Positions 34,676 through 44,626 of a stretch of DNA of 64,000 bases are shown one piece after another. The notes under the pieces were generated by a model. The model saw only the letters and a program-made list of their open reading frames with translations. It searched no databases and was not told the origin of the DNA. Each line of letters begins with the position of its first letter. Positions within the stretch are counted from its first letter, which is position 1. Made by a program: the position numbers and the translations under genes. This DNA comes from Aequorivita todarodis (lineage in GTDB: Bacteria; Bacteroidota; Bacteroidia; Flavobacteriales; Flavobacteriaceae), in NCBI RefSeq assembly GCF_028561335.1, contig NZ_JAQQTG010000019.1, forward strand, positions 62,001 to 126,000, given 5' to 3'.

Positions 34676-36829
34676 ATGAGAATATTTGCCGTCCTTTTTT
34701 TTCTGCTATGCCTCGTATTTAATGCCCACGCCCAAAAGAATACCCTGCCGGTTGGGGAATATTTTACCAATCTGAATGGCTCCACATTTCATTTAACGAT
34801 TACGGAAAATGATGAATTTCAGATTGCGATGGCAAAAGGACACCTAATTAAAACCGACAGCCTGGTTAAACTCGATTTAAAACAAGTTGAAACCCCAACT
34901 TTTGGATTGCGATATTTGGAGCGGGACAGGGCTTTGGACACCCTTACCATCACCTTTAACAAAAAGACAAAAAAGTATTTGCTGTACTATATTTTAGTCG
35001 GGGCGCAGGAAAACCCGGCCGATAAGGTAGTTTACAACTCTGCCGAAAAATTGACTGGAGATACCTTTTATGATAGCTACGACAATTTTGAGATAAAAAT
35101 ACCAAAGACAAAGTATCTGCATTTATTGGAAAATAGGGATTCCAAAGACGCCAACAGCCTGTATATCTTTAAAATACCCGAAGACGTAAGCAAGATTGAA
35201 GTAAATTATGAGCCTTCGGATATGAAGGATTTGCAATTGTTTGGCGAATTCAATGCAAACGACCAGACCATAATCCTTTATGAGGGAAAGGACAATCCCT
35301 TGGTTTTCCATATAGATTACGAAAAATATATTTCAACTTTTGAAAAACCCTACAAGATTGAAGAGAATGTTCCGTGGAAAGAAAATGACGATATCGCCGA
35401 ACAATACCCATATTCTTATGACAATCCGTATAAATTCAAAGTAGAAACTTTTGAAAGTCTGGACGAAGCGGTAAAAAAAGCAGGCGAGGACCAAAAACCC
35501 TTAGTTACTTTTTATTTAGCTGAAAATCCTTCAAATACCGATGAGTATAAAAAATTTATTAAGGAATATGAAACTTCTGTCTCTTATTTGATGTATGATA
35601 AATACATCGAAATGTATGATAATCTCTACTTTTATTTACTTACCGAAAAGGATAAAAAATTCGCAAAAAAGAAGGGGTTAGAAGAAAATACTTTGCTAAT
35701 AATCGACAGCAATAAAGATATGCTTTACAAGCAGAACGTAGATTTTAAAAAACTGCTGGAAATTTTCAATAACGAATTGTACAGCCAAAGCGGAATTAAA
35801 AACATCTATTTAATGAAACGGTTGGACGATGCGGTAAATCAAAAATCATTTAACGCAAAAAGCACTCAGCAACTGTTTAACGAAATTTCCCAAATATCCA
35901 GTTATAATTTCTTCTCGGGATTCGGAGAAACAAATAAAGAATCTTATATCGAAAAGGGATATATTGAAAACGGCGCAGAATTTCACCGCTTGCAATCCAG
36001 TCCGGGGCAAGTAAATGACTTGTATTCAAAATTGGTTGCTTCACATAAAGACGATACGGAGGTTGATTTACAGTTTGCCAATATTGCCGCGAGATTTCTA
36101 GAAAACAATTACGAAAGAACGCTCTATCAAAATTTCGACCCCGTTTTGACCGAAGCAGATCTTTTGGCGATAGATTATTTAATTCGCTTTAAAGAACCGT
36201 TGAAAAATTACGAGGCCACTACGGATGAAGAATATGATAAGGGATATTATTTTTATAACCTTTTCCCCTACACCATTAGCGATGCCTTAAATAGTTACGC
36301 CCCAAACGCAGATGCGGAAATGCTTCAAAAAATGAAGCTGCGCTATCAAAAATTGGATGAAGGGGGTGCGGATTATTTTAATTTTCTCCAGCGTCATTTG
36401 CCAAAGGAATTTTTAGCGAATTATGAGGTGTTTTACAACGCAAATTTCGCGAATACCAACAATATTATTTTGCAGCTAAATTCATTGTATGAAACGCAAA
36501 ACAGCAAACAGTCTTGGAGTGGTTTCAAAGGCAGTATCGCCAATCAAGCCAATGAAGCTGCTTGGTATGTAGTTGAAAACATAAGCGACTTGCCCACCTT
36601 AAAAGAAGCCATAAAATGGTCCAAAACCTCCCTGGACATCTACGAAAACAACCCGTATTTTTTAGATACCTACGCCCAGTTATTATACAAAAGCGGCGAC
36701 AAAACCGAAGGGATAAAATTTCAGGAAAAGGCGGTAAACATCATTAAAAATGACACAAAACTGTTCGGCGAAACTTTGCTGAACCAAACCGAAGATGTGC
36801 TGCAACGCATGAAGAACAATACGTACTAA
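34676..36829 (+). CDS. Exported protein with thioredoxin-like and TPR-like parts, unknown function
   Basis: A 717-residue protein with a signal peptide ending VFNAHAQ. I do not recognise a named family. The first 200 residues are beta-rich. The part from about 260 to 370 (ESLDEAVKKAGEDQKPLVTFYLAENP...LLIIDSNKDMLY) resembles a thioredoxin-like fold without a CxxC. The C-terminal 100 residues look TPR-like (EAIKWSKTSLDIYENNPYF, then DTYAQLLYKSGD). It is bounded by terminators on both sides, so it is a single-gene unit. Confidence 0.75.
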   Translation: MRIFAVLFFLLCLVFNAHAQKNTLPVGEYFTNLNGSTFHLTITENDEFQIAMAKGHLIKTDSLVKLDLKQVETPTFGLRYLERDRALDTLTITFNKKTKKYLLYYILVGAQENPADKVVYNSAEKLTGDTFYDSYDNFEIKIPKTKYLHLLENRDSKDANSLYIFKIPEDVSKIEVNYEPSDMKDLQLFGEFNANDQTIILYEGKDNPLVFHIDYEKYISTFEKPYKIEENVPWKENDDIAEQYPYSYDNPYKFKVETFESLDEAVKKAGEDQKPLVTFYLAENPSNTDEYKKFIKEYETSVSYLMYDKYIEMYDNLYFYLLTEKDKKFAKKKGLEENTLLIIDSNKDMLYKQNVDFKKLLEIFNNELYSQSGIKNIYLMKRLDDAVNQKSFNAKSTQQLFNEISQISSYNFFSGFGETNKESYIEKGYIENGAEFHRLQSSPGQVNDLYSKLVASHKDDTEVDLQFANIAARFLENNYERTLYQNFDPVLTEADLLAIDYLIRFKEPLKNYEATTDEEYDKGYYFYNLFPYTISDALNSYAPNADAEMLQKMKLRYQKLDEGGADYFNFLQRHLPKEFLANYEVFYNANFANTNNIILQLNSLYETQNSKQSWSGFKGSIANQANEAAWYVVENISDLPTLKEAIKWSKTSLDIYENNPYFLDTYAQLLYKSGDKTEGIKFQEKAVNIIKNDTKLFGETLLNQTEDVLQRMKNNTY

Positions 36830-36862
36830 TAAATTGGAGCTCCAACAATAGCATTCACCGAT

Positions 36863-36899
36863 AAAAAAAGCCTCCCCAAAATAATTTTTGGAAAGGCCC
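36863..36899 (-). terminator. Terminator for the T9SS protein gene
   Basis: On the minus strand GCCTTTCCAAAA pairs with TTTTGGGGAGGC, followed by seven T. It lies between convergent genes and may serve both. Confidence 0.75.
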
Positions 36900-36924
36900 T
36901 CAATAATTGGGGATAAATATACGC

Positions 36925-38526
36925 TTACTGTTTAACCAGTTTTATTCCTTTTTTAAATCCTTCGTTTGTGGAAACGTTCATAAAATAAACACCAGATTTC
37001 CAACTTTCGGTATTGATGTTTATTGTGGTTTCTCCCTTGTAATTGCTACTGAAAACTTGTTGCCCCAAAACATTATTTATTGCAATTTCTTCAATGGGAA
37101 CGTTAGCTTTTAAATTTATTTCACGTTTCACTGGATTTGCAAAAAACAAATTTACATCCGAAAATTCTTCTATCCCCGCAGTGTCATCAACCACGTTTTG
37201 CGCATAAATTTTAAGACCGGTTCCTTTGTCTTCAATAAAAACTGCCACATTCTGCATATTTGCTTCTTTTGTGAAATTTATCCTGCTCTTATCTGCCGCA
37301 AAAGTGGCTACGGGACGGGTTTCTTCCGACCAGGCAAAGTCGCCGTTTTCGTCAAGATGCACAGCGTTCAAAGTGGTTGGCGAAACTCCGTTGTTTTCTC
37401 CTTCCTCCATTAAGAAAAGCGGATTCCCATTTCTTAATTGAAGCGATCCTTCATGCGACTTATCATTTCCTATTGGGAATACAACTTTGGCATGATCAGT
37501 CAATTCACGTGCTCCGGAATCCTTATCAAATTTTTGCACATATTCGCCACGCTCACTTTGAGTAGCATTTCGGTAGGTAGCAATAGCCCAAACATATTGT
37601 GAACCGGACTGAAAAGCAATTTCCGTATCCATTTCATACTCGGTTTGGTTTGTGTCAAAATCGGAACCGTTTATTCCCCAAGGCAATGTTCCGTTAGGGT
37701 TTATGCGCTGTAAATACGAATCGAAACGGTTTCCGGTAGAGGAAAAATAGCCCATATAAACCACATCGCCATCCTGCACGCCTGTATAAGCGCGGTTAAA
37801 AGCAGTGGTTCCATCTGCAATTTGCACAGCATTTGACCAAACAGGATCGCCGTCCGTATCATAGCGCTGGGCGAATAGATTCGAACTTATTCCGCTTAAA
37901 ATAGAATGATACACCACTTCAAAATCAGTATTGGAAAGTTCGAATAAGTTGGCAGCCGTAGTATTTCCCGAACCAATTGTTTTAGTTCCGGGCCATACGG
38001 CATTTCCGCTGGAATCGTATTTTTGCATCACCGCCGCACCGGAATCATGCCAAGAAACAATGGCATCTCCGGAAGACAATGGCAATATGGTAACGGGTAC
38101 TCCAGTTCCTAAACTAATCCCGTTAGCGCCCCAAAGTTGGTTTCCGTTCGAATCCATTTTAAAAGCATAGGCCGAAAAATCATCAGTTCCCGTAACGCCT
38201 ATGTAAAGATTATCATCGGCATCGACAACGGTATTCATAATAACCGTAAACGTGCTCATGGGCAGTTGGTTGCTTACAAGCATGCCGTCATCGCCAAACT
38301 TTCGGTTGCCGTCCGCGTCCATGACTTGCATACGCAGTTCGATGTTGGTTGGCGCACCCACGTTTTTCCAAAATACAACATAGGTTTGCCCGTCAGACGT
38401 GCCACGAGCTTGCATATCCAGTTCTCCAGATTCGGCTACCAACGTATTCAGGGCTGTGTCTGTTGTCCACTGTGCAGTACCGACAAACACTGTTAAAAAA
38501 CAGGCGATAGTAAAAATTGTTTTCAT
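36925..38526 (-). CDS. Exported protein with type IX secretion sorting domain
   Basis: A 533-residue secreted protein. I start at MKTIFTIACFLTVF, which gives a clean signal peptide; the frame runs 21 codons further up. The body holds repeating units like AYAFKMDSNGNQLWG, AVMQKYDSSGNAVWP, AQRYDTDGDPVWS, probably a beta-propeller. The last about 80 residues (VNLFFANPVKREINLKAN, IAINNVLGQQVFSS, WKSGVYFMNVST, KKGIKLVKQ) are a type A T9SS C-terminal domain. Ligand unknown. Confidence 0.88.
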   Translation of the reverse strand: MKTIFTIACFLTVFVGTAQWTTDTALNTLVAESGELDMQARGTSDGQTYVVFWKNVGAPTNIELRMQVMDADGNRKFGDDGMLVSNQLPMSTFTVIMNTVVDADDNLYIGVTGTDDFSAYAFKMDSNGNQLWGANGISLGTGVPVTILPLSSGDAIVSWHDSGAAVMQKYDSSGNAVWPGTKTIGSGNTTAANLFELSNTDFEVVYHSILSGISSNLFAQRYDTDGDPVWSNAVQIADGTTAFNRAYTGVQDGDVVYMGYFSSTGNRFDSYLQRINPNGTLPWGINGSDFDTNQTEYEMDTEIAFQSGSQYVWAIATYRNATQSERGEYVQKFDKDSGARELTDHAKVVFPIGNDKSHEGSLQLRNGNPLFLMEEGENNGVSPTTLNAVHLDENGDFAWSEETRPVATFAADKSRINFTKEANMQNVAVFIEDKGTGLKIYAQNVVDDTAGIEEFSDVNLFFANPVKREINLKANVPIEEIAINNVLGQQVFSSNYKGETTININTESWKSGVYFMNVSTNEGFKKGIKLVKQ

Positions 38527-38548
38527 GATTTTTGTTTTAATTTCATAA

Positions 38549-40921
38549 CTAATTATTATAAAAAATTCTATACCAACTGCATTCCTCAATCACCTGTGCC
38601 TCAAAAGCAGTATCGGAATACTCATCTTTCAGGGTTTGGAAATAATCTCTGTGATCGCCGCAAACCTCCACCCTGTACCTGTAATTTGCATTCCGCTCCG
38701 TTGTATAGCAATAGTTGGTTTTGGCGAGCATAAAAACGGCTTTGGCCTTGGTTTCTTTGTTCCCTTTCGCCGCTGCCGCTTTTTCAAAGTATTGGGTGGC
38801 GTTCTTTAAAAATTCGGAATTTGGGCTTTTTTGTTGGCCATCGGAATAATAATCATATCCCAAAATATGGTTGCGGTCGTTATTGCCAATGTATTGAAGC
38901 GCGTTCAAAAACCACCCCAGCTCGCTTGTATTGTACCAGGCATTTCCGAGCATGTAATAATAATCGGCAGCATTTTCGGGATTGCTTTTTGCCAATTCCT
39001 CCAGTTTTTTAAAGGTCTGGGCCAGCTTCAGCTTGTTGTCTGCATAGGTTTCTTCAAGCTCCATTTTTGGGGCATCTTCAGAAAATAGGGTTTTATATTT
39101 TAAATGGATTTTATCTGACTTTTCGGAAAATGGAGTGTCAAAATACTCGCGGATCGCTCCCGAAAATAATTCCGGCCTGATGTTTTTCCCATAAAAAACA
39201 GCGGGGTTTTCAATTTTTTTGAAATAGGAAATCGCTTCGTCCAACTGGTTTTGCTGAAAATACCAAGTGCCTTTCAGCTCATTTACATAATCCTGCGGAT
39301 TGCTCTTCAGTTTTGAAACAATCAGTTTTTCATAATCGGTCTTCGCCGGAAGATTTATGAAATTTTGGATTTTTTGAATAACCGCATCCGCAACAAATTC
39401 ATTTTTATAATGCAGTTTCCAATGGTTTCCCAACTCTGCTTCAGCTCTTTCAAAGGAATATTGGGCATTTTCCCAACTGTAATCCATACTGCCCAAAAGG
39501 GAAACGATTACATTGCCATCCTTTTTATACAAATCTGAAATGGAATTGAAGAAAAATGCGGTCAGCGGCCGCGATTCATTGAGTTGTGTGTCCGACTTCA
39601 GTTTCGAGAAAAGCAAATCAATTTGTTTTCTGTCCAAAGTTTTAAGTTGCAATACTTCAATGGAAAAAGACAAGCGTTTGGCTTGCGGGTAGAGCTCACT
39701 ATTCTTTTCAACTTTAGAAACCGATAATGCTGCATTTTTGTAATCCTCGTTTTTTAAATAGGTAGCCGAAAGCACGATGCTCCAAAAATCCTTTCGTAAA
39801 ACGGCCTTGTTTTCCACTTGGGCTTTGGCTATATTTTGAAGCGTCCGTAAGGTTTCCGAATCCAACGATTTATTGTTTTCAGAATCCTTATTCCATTCGT
39901 AATAGTGGTTGCTAAATAAACTATTCTGCAATTTATCAACCTCACGAATAGCCAATACCTCCAAATAGGGAGAGTTCGGGTTTTCCTCCTGCAATCTCTG
40001 CATCTCCTTGAAAATGCTGCCGTTGTAGTAATACGATTTGAAAAAGGATTGGAGTTCCGCATAGCCATTATCGGCAAAAAATTCGTCGTTGAGTTGCGGG
40101 TTGGACCAATCAAAATATTTTAAACTTAGGGCGCAACTTCTTCGGCGCGATGGCACTTTTGAATAAACCGCTAAAAATCCCTTGGCAGCTTCCTGAAATT
40201 TTTGAAGATTATAGGCCGCCCCGGAACGCTGCTCCAAAGCCATATAATAAATATAGGACGCCTCAGGATCCAACTTCAGAAAAGTATCGAAATATTGCAA
40301 AGCAGCTTCGTTCTCTTGAAGATAATGCGCCAATCGCACAATTTGGTAGGCATATCTATTCTTTAAAAAGGAATTGGTTTCGGCCTTATAATTTTTCAGC
40401 GCGAGCTCCAACAGCTCGGGTTTGCGGTCATACCCGTCATTTTCCTCCCCTTGATACCAGCCGTTGCCGCCATTTTTGTTGCTGCTTATCCCCTCGCATT
40501 GCTTTGCCAGCAACATATAATTAGCGAATGGTTTTTGAAGGTTTTTAGTTATTTTATTGGCCATTATCCCGTTGACGATGCCCGGCTCATTGGCTTTTAG
40601 TTTTTGATACCAATCTGGCGTTTCAGCATAAATTAGCTGGTAAAGCACTTCTTCACTTAAATTTTTTCCGAAGAACTTACGCCAATCCTCCAAATTATCT
40701 TCAACAGCCGTTCTGGTTCCCGGAAATTCACAAAACGTACTCCACGGGCAGTTTAAAAAAGGGTACAGCGAAGAGTCGCCAACTATTTTTTGGTCGATTA
40801 TGGGATAATAAAGTTCTTCATATTCGGGGGCATAGCCACAAAAATAGTTCGGCTTTTCTGCGGCAAAAGAAATTGTTGAGGCAAATAAAATGACGCTAAC
40901 GTACAGTTTCCAAGAGTTCAT
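38549..40921 (-). CDS. Large exported helical-repeat protein, unknown function
   Basis: A 790-residue protein with a signal peptide (VSVILFASTISFAAE). It is built of helical repeats, TPR-like, for example AALQYFDTFLKLDPEASYIYY and ATQYFEKAAAAKGNKETKAK. Cysteines near the N-terminus (YFCGYAP, FLNCPWSTFC) may form disulfides. Its start overlaps the end of the lipoprotein gene upstream by 26 nt, so the pair is translationally linked. I cannot name a family. Confidence 0.72.
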   Translation of the reverse strand: MNSWKLYVSVILFASTISFAAEKPNYFCGYAPEYEELYYPIIDQKIVGDSSLYPFLNCPWSTFCEFPGTRTAVEDNLEDWRKFFGKNLSEEVLYQLIYAETPDWYQKLKANEPGIVNGIMANKITKNLQKPFANYMLLAKQCEGISSNKNGGNGWYQGEENDGYDRKPELLELALKNYKAETNSFLKNRYAYQIVRLAHYLQENEAALQYFDTFLKLDPEASYIYYMALEQRSGAAYNLQKFQEAAKGFLAVYSKVPSRRRSCALSLKYFDWSNPQLNDEFFADNGYAELQSFFKSYYYNGSIFKEMQRLQEENPNSPYLEVLAIREVDKLQNSLFSNHYYEWNKDSENNKSLDSETLRTLQNIAKAQVENKAVLRKDFWSIVLSATYLKNEDYKNAALSVSKVEKNSELYPQAKRLSFSIEVLQLKTLDRKQIDLLFSKLKSDTQLNESRPLTAFFFNSISDLYKKDGNVIVSLLGSMDYSWENAQYSFERAEAELGNHWKLHYKNEFVADAVIQKIQNFINLPAKTDYEKLIVSKLKSNPQDYVNELKGTWYFQQNQLDEAISYFKKIENPAVFYGKNIRPELFSGAIREYFDTPFSEKSDKIHLKYKTLFSEDAPKMELEETYADNKLKLAQTFKKLEELAKSNPENAADYYYMLGNAWYNTSELGWFLNALQYIGNNDRNHILGYDYYSDGQQKSPNSEFLKNATQYFEKAAAAKGNKETKAKAVFMLAKTNYCYTTERNANYRYRVEVCGDHRDYFQTLKDEYSDTAFEAQVIEECSWYRIFYNN

Positions 40922-41945
40922 TTACATTTAAGTTTTGGAGGGTGGAGGAATTTATATGATATAAAATTACAGAATAATCCCGACCCGCAGCTCCTGAAAT
41001 CGTTTTCTGAAGTTTTTTAAATTCTGAAAAGGTTACCTTTTCCATTCTCAGTTTATCGCCTTTGTAAACAAAGTGCCCATTTATAAAGGCATCTTCCGTA
41101 GCGATAAGCCAATTTTCCCCTTCTGAAACCATAAAATTTTCAGAGAGTTGTTTTTCCCCAATATCTGAAAGAATACCCACCAATTGCCCATCGCGATACA
41201 GCACGCCCCAACTGAAAATGGGCAGGGCCACACTAAACGGCAACGGATACTCGTGAAGTCTGGAAAGGTATAAAGCGGTTTTTTCAATATTCAAAATTGA
41301 GTTGGTCTCTTCCATCGAGCCCAAATCGCCAACATTGTAAAACATAATGGTAGCCTCATCAACCGGCGGAACACCCGTTTTTTCGGGGAATTTTACTTGA
41401 TGGAGCCTAACGGTAGCAGAAAATTTTACGGAATTTTTTCCGAATTGGCGCAGTATGTCGCTTTTTTGTAATTCATTTAAAAAGGTAAAATAGGCTTCTT
41501 TTGTGCTTACGGTCCAATCGCAATCTATTTGAATCTCCGGGAAAATACTTTTTTTATTGAAATGCTTAGCCTTCAACCGAAGTATTTTCTCCAAAGTTTG
41601 CTCAGCAATATATTTCAGCTGGGAAGGCTTTGTCGTTTTCTCAAAAACCTCATTGGTTATATAAATTACGGGAATAATTTGCAAGGCCAAAGTTGAGTCT
41701 TTCGCGGGCATTTGAAGCGTTGCGGTAGGCAAGACACGATTTTCCCGTTCGTTATATGTTAAATCAAAAAACCGCAAATACAGTTTTTCGGAATTCGCCT
41801 TTTTCAATAATTCCTTTTCCGTTTCTGAAATGGAATACGTTGTTTTCCAATGATAAAACGAAACGCTTTTTGCTTCATTTTCTTTACAGGCCTGAAAACA
41901 AAACAAAACGAGAAAACAAAAAGTGGCTGCCGAAATTTTTTTCAT
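40896..41945 (-). CDS. Lipoprotein with a possible TIM-barrel (DUF3142-like) domain
   Basis: A 349-residue lipoprotein (lipobox FCFQAC, Cys20, then KENEAKS). FPEIQIDCDWT followed by AYFTFLNELQK, VKFSATVRLHQVKF and TIMFYNVGD read like the strands of a glycoside-hydrolase-type barrel; DUF3142 has a similar LQIDxD motif, but I am not sure of the match. It overlaps the next gene by 26 nt and its ATG overlaps the E1 stop by one base. Confidence 0.7.
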   Translation of the reverse strand: MKKISAATFCFLVLFCFQACKENEAKSVSFYHWKTTYSISETEKELLKKANSEKLYLRFFDLTYNERENRVLPTATLQMPAKDSTLALQIIPVIYITNEVFEKTTKPSQLKYIAEQTLEKILRLKAKHFNKKSIFPEIQIDCDWTVSTKEAYFTFLNELQKSDILRQFGKNSVKFSATVRLHQVKFPEKTGVPPVDEATIMFYNVGDLGSMEETNSILNIEKTALYLSRLHEYPLPFSVALPIFSWGVLYRDGQLVGILSDIGEKQLSENFMVSEGENWLIATEDAFINGHFVYKGDKLRMEKVTFSEFKKLQKTISGAAGRDYSVILYHINSSTLQNLNVNELLETVR

Positions 41946-44014
41946 CAGTAGTTTAAAACTTCCAAAATCTTCTGCTTCACTTTTTCAGTTGAAGGGATCA
42001 TCGTTTCCTCAAGTACCGAATTTAATGGAATGGCGGGCATATTCTCAGAACCGATCAGCATCACCGGCGCATCCAATTGCTGAAAACACGCCTCTTGGAT
42101 TCTTCCCTGCAAGCCACGTGAAAATCCATTTTCTGAAGGCTCCTCGGTTACAACCAGACATTTTCCGCATTTTTTTACGCTTTTAAAAACGGTTTCATAA
42201 TCCAAAGGATGCAGCGTTCTTAAATCTACAATTTCAATTCTATCCTGCATCCCAAGTTCCTCGGAAGCGTTCATTGCCCAATGCACGCCCATTCCGTAAG
42301 TGATTATGGAAAGGGTCTCTTCCTTTTCCTGTTTCCAGATTTCCTGCAAAACCCAAGCTTTTCCGAAAGGTAAAATATAATCTTCCGAGGGCATTATAGA
42401 GGTTGCGCCTTTGGTTCCTTTCACCTTACTCCAGTATAAACCTTTATGTTCAAAAATCACCACAGGATTTGGGTCGTAATAAGCGGCTTTCATCAAACCT
42501 TTTAAATCGGCACCGTTGCTGGGATACGCAATTTTCAACCCGCGAATGTTTGTAACCACACTTTCCACGGAAGAGGAATGGTACGGGCCGCCGCTGCCGT
42601 AAGCGCCAATGGGCACCCGGAGAATCATAGAAACAGGCCATTTTCCGTTTGAAAGATAACAGCTTCGCGAAACCTCGGTAAAAAGCTGGTTGAGTCCCGG
42701 CCAGATATAATCGGCAAATTGAACCTCAACTATTGGTTTCAATCCAACAGCACTCATCCCAACCGTGGAACCGACAATAAATGCTTCTTGAATGGGCGTA
42801 TTGAAAACGCGATTGTCGCCAAACTTTTGCGCCAAAGTCGCCGCTTCACGAAAAACACCTCCCAATCGTGCGCCAACATCCTGTCCATATAACAAACATT
42901 CGGGATGTTTCGCCATCAATTCCTCAATGGCGAAAAGCGCGCAATCTACCATCACCACTTTTTCACCCCCTTTCGGGGAACGTTCGCCTACTTCCTCGAT
43001 AATTTCGGTGGGTGCAAAATCGTGGGTAAATAAATCTTCTGGCTTGGGGTCTTCGGCTTGCATTGCGTTTTTTAACGCTTTTGTCACTTCCGCGGAGGCG
43101 GAAGTCTCAATATTCGTCAGCTCTTTCTCATTAAAACCATTCTCCAAAAGCAGTTTTTTCAATTTTGGATACGGGTCGCGACTTCTGGCCTCTTCCAAAT
43201 CATCCCGATAAAACTCCATGCGAACGCCCGAAGTATGATGGTTCAAAAGCGGAACTCTTGCGTGTACCAAAAAGGGTCTGCGTTCTTTCCTAATTTTTGA
43301 AATTACATGTTGAATGGTGTTGTAACTTTCCTCAAAATCGGTCCCATCGATTGTAACCGCTTCCAAACCGTGGAAACCTGCTGCATATTCAAAAGCGTTT
43401 TGTGCACGGGTTTCCGCAGCGTTGGCTGAAATGTCCCAGCCGTTATCCTGCACCAAATATAGAATTGGCAATTGCTTTAAGGCCGCCATTTGGAAGGCTT
43501 CGGCTACTTCACCCTCGGTAACGGAGGCATCGCCCAAGGAGCAGACCACAAGCCCCCTAACCCCCGAAGGGGGAATATCAAACACATTCTCTTTTTCTTG
43601 AGGAAAGGATTCTTTGTATCTAAACCCTAAAGCAACTCCCGTTGCCGGAATGGCCTGCATTCCCGTGGCGGAACTTTGGTGTGGGATTTTCGGCTTGTCG
43701 TCATCTTTTAAACTTGGGTGTGAATAATAGGTTCTTCCGCCAGAAAAGGGATCGTCCTTTTTCGCCAAAACCTGCAGCATCAATTCATAAGGTTTCATCC
43801 CGATTGCCAGAAGCATAGAATCGTCACGATAATACGGAAAGGCGTAATCCTGTGGCAAAAGTTGCATTCCCACGGCGGTTTGGATTACTTCGTGCCCACG
43901 CGAAGTTGCGTGTACGTATTTTGAAACAACCTTGAAGTTTTCCTCATAAATCTCCGTCATCGCTTTTGCCGTAACGAGATTTTTGAAGGCTTTTTTTAAT
44001 ATATCTTTATTCAT
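41945..44014 (-). CDS. 2-oxoacid dehydrogenase E1, alpha and beta fused
   Basis: A 689-residue fusion of E1-alpha (about 1-335) and E1-beta (about 355-689). Alpha has the TPP motif SLGDASVTEGE...QDNGWDIS and the phosphorylation-loop-like region HHTSGVRMEFYRD. Beta has YGQDVGARLGGVFREA and IVEVQFADYIWPGLNQL. Together with the E2 at 44617 it likely oxidises branched-chain or related 2-oxoacids. Two in-frame palindromes are translated: about 145-155 ([11 protein letters not shown]) just before the TPP motif, and about 343-352 (RSPKGGEK) in the linker joining alpha and beta. Confidence 0.9.
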   Translation of the reverse strand: MNKDILKKAFKNLVTAKAMTEIYEENFKVVSKYVHATSRGHEVIQTAVGMQLLPQDYAFPYYRDDSMLLAIGMKPYELMLQVLAKKDDPFSGGRTYYSHPSLKDDDKPKIPHQSSATGMQAIPATGVALGFRYKESFPQEKENVFDIPPSGVRGLVVCSLGDASVTEGEVAEAFQMAALKQLPILYLVQDNGWDISANAAETRAQNAFEYAAGFHGLEAVTIDGTDFEESYNTIQHVISKIRKERRPFLVHARVPLLNHHTSGVRMEFYRDDLEEARSRDPYPKLKKLLLENGFNEKELTNIETSASAEVTKALKNAMQAEDPKPEDLFTHDFAPTEIIEEVGERSPKGGEKVVMVDCALFAIEELMAKHPECLLYGQDVGARLGGVFREAATLAQKFGDNRVFNTPIQEAFIVGSTVGMSAVGLKPIVEVQFADYIWPGLNQLFTEVSRSCYLSNGKWPVSMILRVPIGAYGSGGPYHSSSVESVVTNIRGLKIAYPSNGADLKGLMKAAYYDPNPVVIFEHKGLYWSKVKGTKGATSIMPSEDYILPFGKAWVLQEIWKQEKEETLSIITYGMGVHWAMNASEELGMQDRIEIVDLRTLHPLDYETVFKSVKKCGKCLVVTEEPSENGFSRGLQGRIQEACFQQLDAPVMLIGSENMPAIPLNSVLEETMIPSTEKVKQKILEVLNY
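42957..42988. repeat. In-frame palindrome at the E1 alpha-beta junction
   Basis: tttttcaccccctttcgggg plus aacg. Translated GERSPKGGEK. Confidence 0.6.
43550..43577. repeat. In-frame palindromic insertion in E1-alpha
   Basis: agccccctaacccccgaagg plus gggaata. Translated [10 protein letters not shown], directly before VVCSLGDAS of the TPP site. Confidence 0.85.
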
Positions 44015-44025
44015 TTTTTATTTTT

Positions 44026-44091
44026 TTGAATCACGAATCACGACGATTGGAATCACGACGGTTTGAATCACGACTTTTTATTGAATTAACT
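44026..44091. repeat. aatcacgac repeat cluster before E1
   Basis: Copies of gaatcacgacg/gaatcacgac at short spacing, inverted relative to the gtcgtg motifs on the far side of the S23-like gene. Confidence 0.7.
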
Positions 44092-44140
44092 GTCGTGTTT
44101 CGTGCAGTGAGCCAAACGAACGGTCGTGTTTCAAAACGTC
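44092..44140. repeat. 49-nt direct repeat flanking the S23-like gene, copy 1
   Basis: Starts gtcgtgtttcgtgcagtgag and ends tcgtgtttcaaaacgtc. It differs at only three positions from 44578-44626. Confidence 0.9.
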
Positions 44141-44148
44141 TTTTTCAA

Positions 44149-44514
44149 TCAATTATCAGGATCAAGCGTATCCATAAAGTTTGATATTTTACTTTGCAAT
44201 GCTTGAACTTTATCTTCCAATTTCAAAAATAACTCCTGTGAGATAAAGTTCTGGCGCGAACAAACAATCAGTTGGGTTTCCCATTCAAGAGCAGAACCAA
44301 GACTGTCATCCAAAAATTTTAAGAAATGACGATCTGTTCTTTTACTCGAACCTTCAGAAATATTTGAGGCAATTGATACCGAACAGCGATTCATTTGCGT
44401 TCGTAAGCCATATCTTTCATAATCTGGCAAAGTAGCCGTAAACAAATAATTATCATCTATTAGCTCTATAGCCAATAACCAAATTTGTAATTTCTTAAAA
44501 TTATGTCTTCTCAT
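44149..44514 (-). CDS. Four-helix-bundle (S23-like) protein 1
   Basis: A 121-residue protein of the four helix bundle family (TIGR02436, first described from 23S rRNA intervening sequences). FKKLQIWLLAIELIDDNYLF, LPDYERYGLRTQMNRCSVSI, ASNISEGSSKRTDRHFLKFL are the family signature. It separates the E1 and E2 genes, all on the same strand, and lies between two 49-nt direct repeats. I start at MRRHNFKK, as usual for the family. Function unknown; basic charge suggests nucleic acid binding. Confidence 0.88.
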   Translation of the reverse strand: MRRHNFKKLQIWLLAIELIDDNYLFTATLPDYERYGLRTQMNRCSVSIASNISEGSSKRTDRHFLKFLDDSLGSALEWETQLIVCSRQNFISQELFLKLEDKVQALQSKISNFMDTLDPDN

Positions 44515-44577
44515 TTTTTTAAAGTCTTTAGTCATCGTGGCTCAAAACGTCGTGGCTCAAAACGTCATATTCCAAAA

Positions 44578-44626
44578 GTCGTGCTTCGTGCAGTGAGCAA
44601 AGCGAACGGTCGTGTTTCAAAACGTC
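44578..44626. repeat. 49-nt direct repeat flanking the S23-like gene, copy 2
   Basis: Starts gtcgtgcttcgtgcagtgag and ends tcgtgtttcaaaacgtc; 46 of 49 bases equal copy 1. A tandem ctcaaaacgtcgtgg lies just before it. Confidence 0.9.
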
